Positions 1 through 12,093 of a stretch of 64,000 nt of DNA are shown here, one piece after another. Below the pieces are notes generated by a model. The model was not told the DNA's origin. It saw only the letters and a program-made list of their open reading frames with translations, and did not search any database. Within the stretch, counting starts at the first letter, position 1; every line of letters starts with the position of its first letter. Source of the DNA: Cymbidium sinense (taxonomy: Eukaryota > Streptophyta > Magnoliopsida > Asparagales > Orchidaceae); assembly GCA_021442155.1 (NCBI GenBank), contig CM038228.1:82589095-82653094 (forward strand). Direction: 5' to 3'. Both the position numbers and the translations under genes were made by a program.

Positions 1-99
1 GATAATTAAAAAATTAAATTAATTTAAGTGACTATAATGTAAATGAGTTACATTAATTAGAAAATATGCAAAGTTTAGAAGTAAACCGATCAAATTATG

Positions 100-1195
100 G
101 CTTGACTAAAAGCTCAAGAAAAGAACAAACATCCTCTAATTTTGCCCAATCTTCTTGACTTGGACATAAAGTGTAACAGGATCTCTATCTTGAAACCTTG
201 GGAAAACTTCCTTGAACTCTAGTGCGTAAGATAACATTGCATAAGTAGCATTCCATCTAGTGACGCAATCTAAAATCAATTTCTTTTGGTAAATGCATCA
301 ATCTCTCAACATCACTAATCGAAGGTCACATATTTGACACTATCTCTAACCAAATCAATTGTACTTTTAATTTCAAATCCCATCTTGAACTAACAATTCA
401 AGATATGTGCACAAGACATAAAAAAATTCTTCCACCAAGAGGAAGTTTCTTGTGGAACTCTAGCTTTCAACATATTAACCGCCAATGTATTGTATGTCGA
501 TTATCTATCGTTATTGCGCAAACTTTATTTTCAATGCCCCAATCCTTTAAGCACTTATACAATATGTCATGTATTCGCCTATGAGGCTGGGGCACATCAA
601 CAAAATTAAGCACTTTTTTTGCATTCCAATCAAGATCTACAAAATGACATGTCAAGACCATATAATGTATATCTGACTGATCGAGGCCAGACACTAACTC
701 TATTGACGCTATCTAATAAGTGTTTCAATTTCATAACTTGTTACACAATCATTTCTCACAACATTCTGAAATCCTTTCATAATGTGGACTAGAAATCCTT
801 TCATAATGACAATGATCATGATCCATATTCTACAAATTTAAACAACTCATGTACCATTATCATATGAGAAATTAATTCCCTTATCCTAGCATGATCATAT
901 CTCCAATTAGCAACACTACAAGCACTCACAGAGTCAATGGTACCTGCAATCATAGATGGTTGAATTGAAAGATTAAGTTGCCCTTCAGGCTGCACCATCC
1001 TCCTACCACAATGAAGCAAATGTCGCTTGTATTGTGTAGTAGCACCACCTTTGCTCTTTGTAAGCTTATGCTTACAATGATTACACTTTTACCTCTCGCA
1101 TCATCATTGAGTTTGATCAAAGTAAAATCATTCCATACCGATGATATTTTTTCTTTCTTACTTTTTAGCAAAAGGACGTTTTCTCTATCCGATAA
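100..1195 (-). pseudogene. hAT transposase pseudogene (BED zinc finger, RICESLEEPER-like)
   Basis: Remnant of a transposase that would bind hAT ends and catalyse cut-and-paste transposition in the nucleus. Reading right to left: at ~1000-1150 there is a BED finger with VWNDFTLIKL, then, one frame away, CNHCKHKL and KRHLLHC, which hold the metal ligands. At ~600-655 there is VTCHFVDLDW followed by VLNFVDVPQPH. At ~490-540 WGIENKVCAITIDN is the usual segment around the catalytic domain. At ~385-425 CAHILN is followed, after a one-base shift, by LLVQDG. At ~205-271 TRWNATYAML leads into the C-terminal half. The C-terminal dimerisation region must lie left of the window. Several frameshifts and stops make it a pseudogene. 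The family call is firm because the motifs fall in the correct order; exact ends are approximate. Confidence 0.85.
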
Positions 1196-1199
1196 TTGG

Positions 1200-2394
1200 T
1201 ACAATTATGTTTCTCATATGTAGCATCTCTACTCCCGGGAGGACTACACTAAACTCTCATAGGCACAGATAACAAGAGGGTCCTATAGATGACATCTTCC
1301 TTTGAATGACTAGAAGACATACCTTCAATATAAAAGTAAACAAAGATGAGCAATGAAAAGTAAATAATATTTGAGCAATAATTAATATATAAAAGTAAAA
1401 AGATCATATAATTCTTCCCCATCACACCCATTGTAATAAAGGCTTATCTTCTTCAAAGATAATAAGCAAAACAAGAACCAAACCGAGCCAAGACTGGCTT
1501 GAGCTAGGACACCAAGTCAAAAAACAAGCCAACACAAGTGAAAAGATTGGATTCAATATCACAAGGTAATAAGTACAAAATTGATTAAAATTGGTAATAA
1601 GAACAACCATTCCAAAGATCCAAGCGAAAAGCACCACTACCGAGAAAGGACCATAACCAATTAAGAGCCGAAAACACCACTAACCAAATAACCACCAGCA
1701 GCAATCAGCATAACCTAAAACAACCACCCAGGAGACAAATTGCAAGAGGGATTTGCGGGAAATATGCAACAATATAGCAAAAGAAGCTCAGTATTACTTA
1801 CGTAATTAGAATTGGTCATAGAAACAACCAACTCAGCCAAATAATCAAATATGAAATAACCACCAACGCAACACCGCATAAAGTTACAATGAACATAAAG
1901 CAACGATAGAACAAAAGAAAAATCGAGGGCATAACCCAAAATCTCAAATAAACATAAACTTAACATCAGAACAAAATTCCTCCAAGCCTCCACGATTTGT
2001 CAAAACAATCGAAATTATTTAGTGCATAACCGGATAACAAAACAATGACATAATGGAAATATACCAATCAAACTTCTCCACAAAGATTTTCCTCTCATTA
2101 CTTAGAGTTCACGATAGTAAATGACACGAACATGATTCCTCTCATTCGTCGAACTCCAACATAAACCTAAACCGAAATTAATAAATCACTTACCTTGGCC
2201 ACAAAATATACCACAGTGAAACTCTATCAAGAATCCAAAATCTTTCTCTTCGCCGCTTATAGCCTCTGGCCCTCTGGGTTTTCTTTGTGGTTTTTGGAGT
2301 TGGGAAGAACCGAAAGGAAGAGAAAAAGCAGTGAAAGGGGAAATAGGGATAACTGAATAAGAGCCTAAGCCCGTAAGTCGCTTACTCGCTTAGG
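1200..2394. other. hAT 5' noncoding region, no gene seen
   Basis: This lies between the BED-finger end of the transposase and the GC-rich subterminal zone of the hAT element. Short open frames occur here, but none shows a recognisable domain or a composition different from its surroundings. It probably held the 5' untranslated region or an intron of the transposase transcript. Confidence 0.5.
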
Positions 2395-2535
2395 GTTATC
2401 GCCTTATCGGGATATCGGGATCGGGCCGATCGGCCGTCCATCATTAAACGAACGACGGACGAAGGCCGGACTGAGCGAGTGGTCGAATGGACGACGGGAC
2501 GAGTCCGTCGTCGAGAACCGACGACGGTTTAACTA
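2395..2535. repeat. CpG-rich subterminal region of the hAT element
   Basis: A 140-bp island of unusually high GC and CpG content in AT-rich surroundings. It has repeated CGACGG/CGACGAC words and the self-complementary GATCGGGCCGATCGGCC. Such subterminal clusters in hAT elements are often transposase-binding sites; that role is inferred here. Confidence 0.5.
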
Positions 2536-2989
2536 TTAAGGACTTAGGGTGATTGGGTGAATCGGCTTAAAATACTGATTAATATATATTATGTAATATT
2601 AAAATTAAAATTAAGAAATATTATGCTTTTATTATATAATATTAAAATTAAATTCATATAAATATACATATATTTTTATTTAATTAATGTTTACATTTTT
2701 TTTATAAATGTCGCAAGTATGTTCATAAATATTAAACGAGATTGTTCAGATGTTTGAACATTAAACGCATATATTGTTCATGAAGTATGTCGTCGAGCCT
2801 TATCGAGCTTCTTAACGGCTTGTTCAGAACATTAAACGATACCGCTCACGAACATAATCAAATCGAGTATGAGTTGTTGAAGCTTTCCATTTACTAATCG
2901 ATATTCACAAAATGTCGCTTGTTTGATTAATTAATCAAAAGATCATGAACGATCTCTTATCGAGCCGAGCTTCGAGTAGCTTGTCGAAT

Positions 2990-3011
2990 GCTCGGTTCGT
3001 TTGCACCCCTA
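2990..3011 (-). repeat. hAT terminal inverted repeat (right end)
   Basis: Read on the minus strand it begins TAGGGGTGCAAACGAACC, the consensus style of plant hAT ends. Its partner is outside the window, so the pairing itself is not shown. Confidence 0.7.
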
Positions 3012-3129
3012 ACTAAATTTACCGTATACTATACTGCAAGGTACTTGAGAAGTGCAAGACAATTCATTCATTTTAAAAGATATTACTTTTATCTTATAGA
3101 AGTAATTATAAATAATAATTTAATAACTG

Positions 3130-3576
3130 TCGTCATCCAGAAATGCAATCAAATTATCAAGATTCGTGAGAGACCAACCAGAAGGGCCTTGCCCAAGGTT
3201 CTTCCAGAAACGACAGCGACCTGTCCATGGAGTTGACCCCAAGAAGGAGATATTCCAACCACCCAACGTCTCCATTGCTTCCCACTCTCTTGTTTCCGTA
3301 GCCGGAGAGGTCGCCGGGGCTGGCAACGGTCTCCTTGTCCTTCTCCGGCAAGGAGTACTTCATGGCCTCTGTCTCTAATCTTTCAATGAGCTCTGTGGAG
3401 ATGCCATGGTTTTTGATCTTGAAGAAGCCGAATTCACCGCACGCTTTGACTATGGCTGCGCCGGCGGAGACTGGGTGAGAGAGATCAACGACCGGCACGT
3501 TGGTGAAGTAAGCGATGGGGTTGGTTGGGTTGATGAGGAATATCTCCTCCATGGGAGGATTGGAGAGGACGACCAT
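3130..3576 (-). pseudogene. Gibberellin 2-oxidase, first-exon fragment (DIOX_N part only)
   Basis: The N-terminal ~125 residues of a 2-oxoglutarate/Fe(II) dioxygenase of the GA 2-oxidase type, the enzymes that inactivate gibberellins by 2-beta-hydroxylation in the cytosol. The start MVVLSNPPMEE at 3576 is chosen because GA2ox proteins begin this way; an in-frame ATG at 3639 sits almost at the expected transcription start. The DIOX_N region shows VPVVDLSHP, then IVKACGEFGFFKIKNHGIS, then YGNKRVGSNGDVGWLEYLLL, a GA2ox hallmark. After ~3230 the similarity stops and the frame closes at 3157. The jelly-roll with the HxD...H iron ligands and the RxS motif is absent. Full proteins are ~330-370 residues. 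The hAT end lies only ~120 bp beyond, so the rest was deleted or pushed left of the window. Family confidence is high; whether remaining exons exist is unknown. Confidence 0.85.
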
Positions 3577-3664
3577 GGTGATGAGAGTGGCAGAGGAAGA
3601 ACAAGCTGAGAGGGATGAAAGTTTGCAGGAGATTAGCATCGAAAGAAAAAGAGTAGCGATGACC

Positions 3665-3672
3665 TCTATATA
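3665..3672 (-). promoter_or_regulatory. Probable TATA box of the GA 2-oxidase fragment
   Basis: The minus strand reads TATATAGA about 90 bp upstream of the MVVLS start. A pyrimidine-rich leader of ~65 nt follows. Position and sequence fit a plant core promoter; transcription is not shown. Confidence 0.5.
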
Positions 3673-3739
3673 GACACGAGGGGAAGAAGCCCGCCCTTTG
3701 AACAGATGAAGAGACTGGCGTAGGGGTTCCTTAGGCGGC

Positions 3740-4768
3740 TAATGGCTGGAAAACGTGTTTTAACTTTAAGAAAATGATATTTTATTTTTATTTATTATTA
3801 TTTTAAAATTTTGAGGAAGTTTATCAAATTTAAAATCAATATTATTTCTAATAATTCCATTAAATTTACACAAAATGATGAAAGAAAAAAATTTAGTCAG
3901 ATGAGGATGAATCTGAAAGTAATAAATTATGCTTATAGATAAGTAAAATATATAGATAATTAATATCATAGATATCTCAAAATAGATTCAATAATTTAGA
4001 GATTCATTATGATCAAAATTTTTGTTAGAATATGCTGACTTAATTTACTTTGAGAATCAGGTTCCTATTTATCCTTCTCTAATATGTTACCTTGAAAAAT
4101 AAACTCCTAGCTCTCTAAAATCAATAATATGGACAAGTATGAAGACTACTTAACAAGCTTCAAATTCCTTGTTAATCATATAATTCAAGACTTCAAGATA
4201 CACATTGACTCCAAATTTATAATTTCTCAAGTCAAATGAGATTTTACTGATCACAACCAATAGTTGATGTTGTATCCCAACTTAATAAAGTCATTTCTCT
4301 ATCATATTAAGGCATATCAAATTGTTCATATAGCGCATTACTACAACAACAAGATCTTTTTCGTAGAAAGTGCATTGATGAGATACATTTTTCAAGTATC
4401 TAAGATATGTGGTTAATATAATCGCTAGATGAAGCAAAGAAGCACTCATGGATAGTCCATATCCTCATCTTCCCACATGATCCCACACTACACTAAGGTC
4501 CTATTGATGTCACTCACATTTGATGATAGCTTCTAAACTTTAATTTCATTAAAGATGAGCTATATAATTAGGGTAGAAAATGACTTGAGCATTTAATAAG
4601 ATACTCAATTTGATTAGTGCTTATTTATGATCATTCGATTAATTAATAGAATAAGTTAGAACACATTGATAAATACTTAGTTATTAAATGAACAAGATTG
4701 AATAACTCCTTGCTTGATTAGTTTATGATCATGAACATTATTATTTAAAACTAATGAATAAGTTCTAT
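3740..4768. other. AT-rich intergenic stretch, no gene seen
   Basis: Very AT-rich sequence with stops in all frames. No domain, terminal repeat or RNA gene could be recognised. Confidence 0.5.
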
Positions 4769-4855
4769 AAACACTATTATTTAATATTCACAACAAGCTT
4801 GCAAATAAGTTCAGAAGAATCTCATTGAGATTTATATAAATTAAATCATTAATTC

Positions 4856-4935
<80 letters not shown>

Positions 4936-7524
4936 AACTTTATTTATAATATTAAATTAGTTAAAATAATACCTTTTTAATTATATTTTAAACTAAAGCT
5001 TCAAAACACTTAAGGCTCATTTGGTAAAAAAAAAGAAGCTCAACAAAATTGCTCATTAATCTACTTAATAAAATTCATTTGGATTAAAAATAAAGAACTT
5101 GATAATAATCCTCATTAATTTGCTTGATAAGGCATGTTTGGTTAGAAAACAATTAACTTACTACTCATTAATTTGCTTGATAAAACTCATTTTACTATGA
5201 TAAATGAGCTACTCGATATTGGTTTGATAATCCTAATATAAACTAAATATAAATTGAGCTCAAATCAAGGTGAAATAATTAGAATGTTAAATGAATCAAG
5301 AATGGACATGAATATAAAAGCTTAATTGAGTTCAGCTCATATTTTTTAAACAAACTCATGCTTGAAAACATTTCCGCTCAACTTGGCTTGGTTCGTTTGT
5401 AGCCCTATATATAATTAAGTATTTATTAGCTAATATGTTAAGTGCTTCCCATCATCCAAAGTTATGATGTGGGAATTTAGTTAGGATCATGCGATAAAAA
5501 TTGAGCTAGTAGAACCCCTGCTTTTAAAATCTTAAGATAGAATTCTACTAGGTCATAATAAAAAAATGTCATATATATCATATGATAGCATAGTAGGTAT
5601 CCCCTACACTATAATCTCAATTGTGTCCAACCAAAAAAAGTCTTATTACTCTATAGTCTCTTATCTTTAATAGTCAGTATTATTGGCACTTTTCTCATGG
5701 ACATTAAGCAATAAAAAAAACATCATCTTTGATATTAACAAACATCACTAAGTGGGTGGAGATTGGTTCACTACTAAAATGGTAAGTTCATACAGATGGT
5801 TTGTCTAGAACATATATATATATGTTTGTCTTCTCGACAAGAATATTTCACATAATGAGATTTAATTCATTGGAAAAAGCTTTATTTCCTACTTCTAAGA
5901 CTTTCATATCTAGTTGATTCATATGATCATCACTCAACCTTTTATGAATGTAAAATTGATCAACTAATCCATTTTTAAAGAATCAAATATATGCCTCAAA
6001 AAATAAGGCTTGGTTGCAATCCCAATATACCTTAGGCTTACCACACCACATCATGATGAGACACCCTATGATGCACAAATATTTTATCAAAAAGAGAAAT
6101 ACATTCTTTAACATGTATGAGACATATATCAAACATACCTATAACAACTCAAATTTTTTTCAAAATAATGGACATATGTTCAACATGCATGTTAAACACT
6201 ATTATTTAATATTCATGAACAAGCTTGCGAATAAGTTCGTAAGGAATCTCATTGAAATTGATATAAATTAAACCATTTATTCATAAATATATATTGATTT
6301 TAACTAATTTATTTATAATATTAAATTAATTAAAATAAGATTATTTTAATTATATTTTAAAATAAATACTTAAGACTCATTTGGTAAAAAAAAAATAAGT
6401 AGCTCAACAAAATTGCTCATTAATCTACTGAATAAGATTCATTTGGTTTAAAAATAAAGAACTTGATAATACTACTCATTAATTTGCTTGATAAGGCATG
6501 TTTGGTTAGAAAATAATTAACTTACTACTCATTAATTTGCTCGATAAAGTTAATTTTACTAGGATAAATGAGCTATTCGATATTGGTCTGATAATCCTAA
6601 TATGAACTAAATATAAATAGAGCTCAAGTCAAGCTCAAACAATTAGAATGGTAAAAGAATCAAGCATGAACATGAATATAAAAGCTTAATTGAGTTCGAG
6701 CTTGAGCTCAAATTTTATAAACAAGCTCATGCTTGAAAACATTCTGCTCAACTTGGCTTGGTTCATCTATACATATATAATTAAGTTATTAGCTAATATG
6801 TTAAGTGCTTCCCATCATCCAAAGTTATGATGTGGGAATTTAGTTAGGATTGCTTTTAAAAGCTTAAGATAAGAATTCGACTAGCTCATAATAAAACAAA
6901 ACGTCATATATATCATATGACAACATAGTAGGTATCCCTTACACTATAATCTCAATTATCCAACCAATAAAAGTCTCATTACTCTATAGTCTCTTATCTT
7001 TAACAGTCAGTTTTGTGGACACTTTTCTCATGGACATTAAGCAATAAAAAAACATCATCTTTGATATTAACAAACTTCACTAAGTGGGTGGAGATTGAGC
7101 TTCACTAAAATGGTAAGTTCATAACAAATGATTTGTCTAGAACATTATATGTATTTTTGGCCTCTGTGGTAAGAATATTGCACATAATGAGATTTAATTC
7201 ATTGGAAAAAGCTTTATTTCCTACTTCCAAGACTTTTATATCTAGTTGATTCATATGATCATCGCTCAACCTTTTATGAATGTAAAAATTTATGCTACCA
7301 ACTAATCCATTTTTAAAGAATCAACTATATGCCTCAAAAAATAAGGCTTGGTTGCAATCCCAATATACCTTAGGCTTACCGCATCACATCATGATGAGAC
7401 ACCCTATGATGCACAAATATTTTATCAAAAAAAGATACATTCTCTAACATGTATGAGACATATATCAACCATACCTATAGCATGTCAAATTTTTTTCAAA
7501 ATAATGGACATATGTTCAACATGC
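4769..7524. repeat. Tandem duplication, two units of ~1.33-1.43 kb
   Basis: Unit 1 (4769-6193) and unit 2 (6194-7524) both begin AAACACTATTATTTAATATT and end with ATGGACATATGTTCAACATG. They stay collinear throughout, for example AGTGCTTCCCATCATCCAAA in both. Unit 1 is longer, mainly because of a ~72-bp (AT)n run that is only a few repeats in unit 2. Each contains the sequence GCTCAACTTGGCTTGGTTC. In unit 1 this runs into GTTTGTAGCCCTA (ending 5407), which resembles a hAT terminus; in unit 2 it has decayed. No coding potential is recognised. Confidence 0.8.
4860..4931. repeat. (AT)n microsatellite
   Basis: An uninterrupted AT dinucleotide run of about 72 bp inside unit 1 of the tandem duplication. 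Confidence 0.95.
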
Positions 7525-7590
7525 TTCTCCTAAATAATTAAATTTATATTTTATAAATATTAATTAAATATTAAATTTTGATAATTTAGA

Positions 7591-10583
7591 CTTAGTTTTG
7601 TATTAAATGCTCTAAAAACTAATAATTGTTAGTCTTTCTTTAACTTATTAATATTTAATTACTTAGTATTTTTTATTATATTTATTATTTATCATAATTT
7701 TACTATTTCTTTATCCATGTAAATAGTTTATAAATAATATATTAATATTTTATTCACTTTTTTATATTATTAAATATTAATATTTTATTATCTCTATAAT
7801 GTTAAAAATTTTTACTTGTCTAATATTTATATAATTTAGGCGATTACTATATATTATTTTAAGTTTATAAATTATTAATTTATCTAATTTTATTTTAAAT
7901 GGATGTCCATATCCTATGTTGTATCTTGTTTGTGTCTCATATCTATATTGATGCAACTTAAGAGATAGTCTTTAACCTATATTTTTTCATAAAGGTTGTC
8001 ATGTTGATTAATATTGGAATTCTATGCCATAGAGTCTAAATAATAAACTCAAGAAATAATGAACATAACAAACATTAATCTTAGATCCATTAGAGAGGTG
8101 TATGAGACAGCCTTACTCAAACAACCACTAAATACAAAAGGATTGTCCACTACTTTGAAGGTAAAGCTTTAGCCCATCTATATTTGAGATTTAGAACTAT
8201 AAGTATCAAAGAAAATAAGAAAATAATTAAACATAATTGACTCTTGCTCTTCTAAGATGGTCTTTATGTGAATGCAATCATAACTAAATTAAGGATGTTC
8301 AAGCTGAAAAAAAAATTTGAAGGAATGCACAAGCTTATAATCAAAATACCTTATAAATACTATTAGTAATTTAAAATATTAACTTTCATATTTTGTTGTA
8401 TTATTTTATTAGATAAAACCACTATAAAGTATTGATCTAACCCATGTTCTACTTTCAAAATATATCTCATGTTACATCATTCCTATCTAAGTTATCATAT
8501 TTTGAACTTTTCACTCCCCATGACAAATTTTAACTTCAATATAAAGTCATCTTTTACCTTTAATTCAAGGAACACAATGATTTTTAATTATAATTAAACT
8601 TCAATCAAACTCAAAAGAATTGATTTGAACTCTTGTATTTTAAGTTGAAGATGTAAGATAGTACTTTGATGAATAAAATAAGATTGATTAAAAAAATCGT
8701 TGGTGAATTTATTTAGATATATTTTATCATAAGTTAAAGTCAAAGCCTATAACTCAAACAAATAATATATGATACATAAAAATCTCTATGAATTTTTCTT
8801 ATATTCTCTAACCACAAATTAAGTTTTTCTAATGACAAAATAGAGTAAGAATATAGATTAAACATATTTTTGATGAGAACGTTTCATATTTCTCCTCATC
8901 ATGGAAAAGACCTTAACCTAAAGTCCAAGGAGCTTGGTTTAACTTTAACTAAAAAGCTTTTAAACCTTGACTAATATCTTGTAGTATGATTCATAGTCAT
9001 ATCACATTAAGTACAAGGGATTATGAGCTATGACCTCTAGTGTAGCAACTAGAAAACATCTAATAAATTCTCTAAATAATGGTTAGGGCATAGCTTTCCA
9101 CCCAAAGAGATAGTGCACTTTATCTACTTGCTCTCAACATAAGAGAAAAAAAAAAGAATATCAAAATCAATATATATTAATTTGAAGACTTGACAACATA
9201 AAAAAATAGTCATCCTAAAATTGAACAGAAGAAGATAATTTATCAATAAGAATTAATGATGCATATAATTAGTGCAAGATAAAGGTATTCAAACATATTA
9301 GAAAGGAAAAACATTATTGATCTATAAAAAGAAATACCTAACACCTACATAATGTCCACATAATCACTATCAATGGAGACCTTCCTTTGCTCAATCTATA
9401 TGTCACCTTATAAATATTAAGAAGAGCCATTAAATTTAGCTTAGGGACAGTCCCTTTTACTCCATTTATATGATCCAATAATAAATTCCTTTTAAAAAAA
9501 GCTTCACATAGGAATGCATGGATATATTTTTATTTTTCCTATAGAGCACTGTTCTTTAAAATTATGTTTCTCTTCTTCTCTAAGCCTTTTTTTCATAAAA
9601 CTTTCACTTTTATTCTTTGAAGTTTGTTTTATTCACTATTTTTAGAAGCTTTCTATTTTGTATCATCATTATATGATGTATATCACTCTTCTGATTATTA
9701 TTATTTTTTTCTATTACCATTGCATGCATTTTATATTCATTATTGCTATAGGAATAATCTATGTATTTGATAAAAATTGATTATAAGGTCATAGCTAGTT
9801 CATAAGGGTAGATTTAAGAGAACACATTGGGGCACAATCCCTTACAAATTTTTTAATATTATTTTATATATAATATATATTAATAAGTCTCAACTAATTG
9901 ATATTTTTAATATTAAAAATTTAATTTGTGCTTTCTTTTAATGATAAAATCAGTTTATGTGTTATTCTAAGATTAAATACATTTTTATTAGAAGGGGGCA
10001 AAATAGCTGATGGGAAGTCAAAAGGATATAAATCTTACTCCCTTTCCACTAATTTCTTTTTTTTAATATAATAAGATTGTTATAATTATTCAGATCACAC
10101 TTATACTTTACCTTTCATTAAAAAAAAATCAAAATCGATATTTAAACAATAGAGTCAACCATACATTGCAAATATAATAAATAAAGGGTTCAAAAGAGAA
10201 AAAAGCAATTTTCTGAACTTTGCTACTGTCTGGACAAAAGTGCCCTTTCTAGAGGAATCAGCTCCTAATCAGTGTGCAATTAAGTCAAATCCGAGGGGCA
10301 TTTTGTAATTAGTACAAAAATCCTTTTACAATCAGTTTAATAGTCAATACTATACATGACAGATCGTTTAATATATAGAGAAAGAGATATTACCTCTTCG
10401 ATTAGTTTCATTGGCCAAATGTTTACTAAGAACCTAATATTATATTTTAAATTTTGTATATTAAATTAGATTTGCTTTATAATAAGTAACATACAAATTA
10501 TTATTAATTACTCATATTATATGTATCTTAAAGTAAATTTCAATGTTTTATGACCCACTTTGATCAATCCTTAGATAGATACT
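7591..10583. repeat. Repeat block P, copy 1 (no hAT insertion)
   Basis: About 3 kb of noncoding AT-rich DNA that recurs, collinear and clearly similar, at 55421-60636, and in part at 62868-63757. Shared landmarks are CTTAGTTTTGTATTAAATGC at the start, ATGGAAAAGACCTTAACCTA in the middle and TTCATTGGCCAAATGTTTAC near the end. At ~9788 this copy reads GGTCATAGCTAGTTCATAAG, the empty target site of the hAT element found in copy 2. No open frame has a recognisable product. It may be a decayed noncoding element or a segmental duplication. Confidence 0.8.
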
Positions 10584-11368
10584 TTTATTTGAAATTTTTT
10601 ATCATTGTATACACCATCATAACATTTATGAAGTTACAACCAGAAAATTTTAAAATTGAACATGGTGTAAAAGTAAATTAGTGGAACTAAGATGAAAAAA
10701 ATTAAAATTCAAGTATAAATTTAGTTCTCAATAAACTAGCGATGAGACATGCCTCATCAGTCATTTTCAATGACAATGAACAAATTATCTGTTCAAAGAG
10801 AGACTTGATATTTTTAAAAAACAATTTTCCAAATTTTAAAAATAATTAGTGGCTATTGCTGGCATCTGGAAGGTCCATTTAAATAGTGGAGAAAAAATTT
10901 GTATGACTCATAAAAATAACCATTAAAAGCTTAAAATAAAATAATTAATATTATAAAAATTTTGATAATGAGAACCACAAAACTAAGTAAAATCGGATCA
11001 TTGCCCACTTAAATCAAACTCAAATAAAAATTAGTAAGTCATATCTAAATTAAATAGAGATTGGATCGATCAAAACTTCAAGCCTCTTCTGATTGAAGAA
11101 CTGAATATCGTCGAGCCAATCTAAGTCAAAGTTTAATCTACTTGAGATTAAATTGTCAACAAGCCTAAGCCATAATCTCTCCGATTTCTATGAGAACAAA
11201 ACAAATATCCTAAAAAAACACTTAATATTGGCAGAAACACCTTGCAATTAAAGAGAACATGACTAACCCACAAGCTTCAAATGCACACTAAAGGCACCAC
11301 TAACTTAAAACAACATTACACTTCCCACTATTGACCAGCCTCACCCACACACTTCCTTCCACACACTT

Positions 11369-11371
<3 letters not shown>
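10584..11371. other. AT-rich stretch, no gene seen
   Basis: No repeat partner in the window and no coding motif. It leads into the microsatellite downstream of the DUF642 exon. Confidence 0.5.

Positions 11372-11438
<67 letters not shown>
11372..11438. repeat. (TA)n microsatellite
   Basis: A TA dinucleotide run of ~66 bp, about 50 bp beyond the stop codon of the DUF642 exon, thus probably in its former 3' flank or untranslated region. Confidence 0.95.
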
Positions 11439-11439
<1 letters not shown>

Positions 11440-11485
11440 TACTTTCTTCCCAGCAAACAAACTACAAAACCTCAAATCTATCTTC

Positions 11486-12093
11486 TTAGAACCTAAAACC
11501 ACTGATCAGATCAGATCCCATAGCAATAACAACCATCATCCCCATAATCACTAAATTCAACCACACTAGTCTGCTTGGAGCCATGGATATCCCTAAAACC
11601 TTAACATCATCAACAACCGGACCGCACTATGGTCATCACTCCTGGTGTTGTAATACACGCTAAAAACGCCACCCTGGTCCTCTCGGCTTTGGCCGTGAAG
11701 CTCACATTAGCTGCCATGGAAGTGGCGTTTCCAAGCGGAGCGAAATGGAAATTCTCCGCCTGGTCGCCGGCAAATGCCATGACTGCTAAGGGAGACTGGC
11801 AGGAATCGCCTGCCGAGCCCATGGTGAAGACGAGGCTGTGCTGCTTATCTGGTTGGTCTCAACCAGCTGGGAGATGATGCCTTCCTTTCCTGAGAGAAGC
11901 TCAATCGCGCGCTTACCCTGAGGGACGGCATAGTGGTCGGAGTCGACGTAGCGAACTGCTCGGTTGGATTCGACTATCCAGCCGGGGAGAGAGGAGGTAT
12001 CCGCGTCGAGATTGGTAGGGAGGAGTACGCCGAGAGTTGCATTCTTGAACATCCATGGGCCTTCTTCGAAGTCGCCATTGATAACAGCGTTAT
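11486..12093 (-). pseudogene. DUF642 cell-wall protein, last exon (second domain), frameshifted
   Basis: C-terminal half of a plant DUF642 protein, a secreted or wall-associated family that interacts with pectin-modifying proteins. The exon opens after a splice acceptor (minus strand CATGCAG, ending 12094) with NAVINGDFEEGPW. It continues through LPGWIVESNRAVRYVDSDHY and VPQGKRAIELLSGKEGIISQ, all second-domain signatures. A one-base shift near 11845 moves the frame to KQHSLVFTMGSAGDSCQSP. A second near 11625 moves it to CGPVVDDVKVLG, the usual end of the domain. The tail holds a hydrophobic segment, LVWLNLVIMGMMVVIAM, then about ten residues to a TAA at 11486; some DUF642 members are GPI-anchored, and this tail might be a membrane or anchor signal. 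Upstream exons for the signal peptide and first domain are not seen; a LINE lies where the intron would be. Two shifts suggest a pseudogene, although read errors could do the same. Confidence 0.85.

Larger units (their letters stand above)
1..3011 (-). mobile_element. hAT DNA transposon, right-hand part (left end outside window)
   Basis: A class II hAT-superfamily element. The right terminus is visible at 2990-3011, where the minus strand reads TAGGGGTGCAAACGAACC, a typical plant hAT end followed by subterminal GAGC/CGAGC-rich sequence. The minus strand at about 100-1195 encodes a decayed transposase of the BED-finger (RICESLEEPER-like) type. The 5' part of the element, 1200-2990, is noncoding. 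The other terminus and the 8-bp target duplication are not in the window. The coding part carries frameshifts and stops, so this copy cannot make a transposase. Confidence 0.82.
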
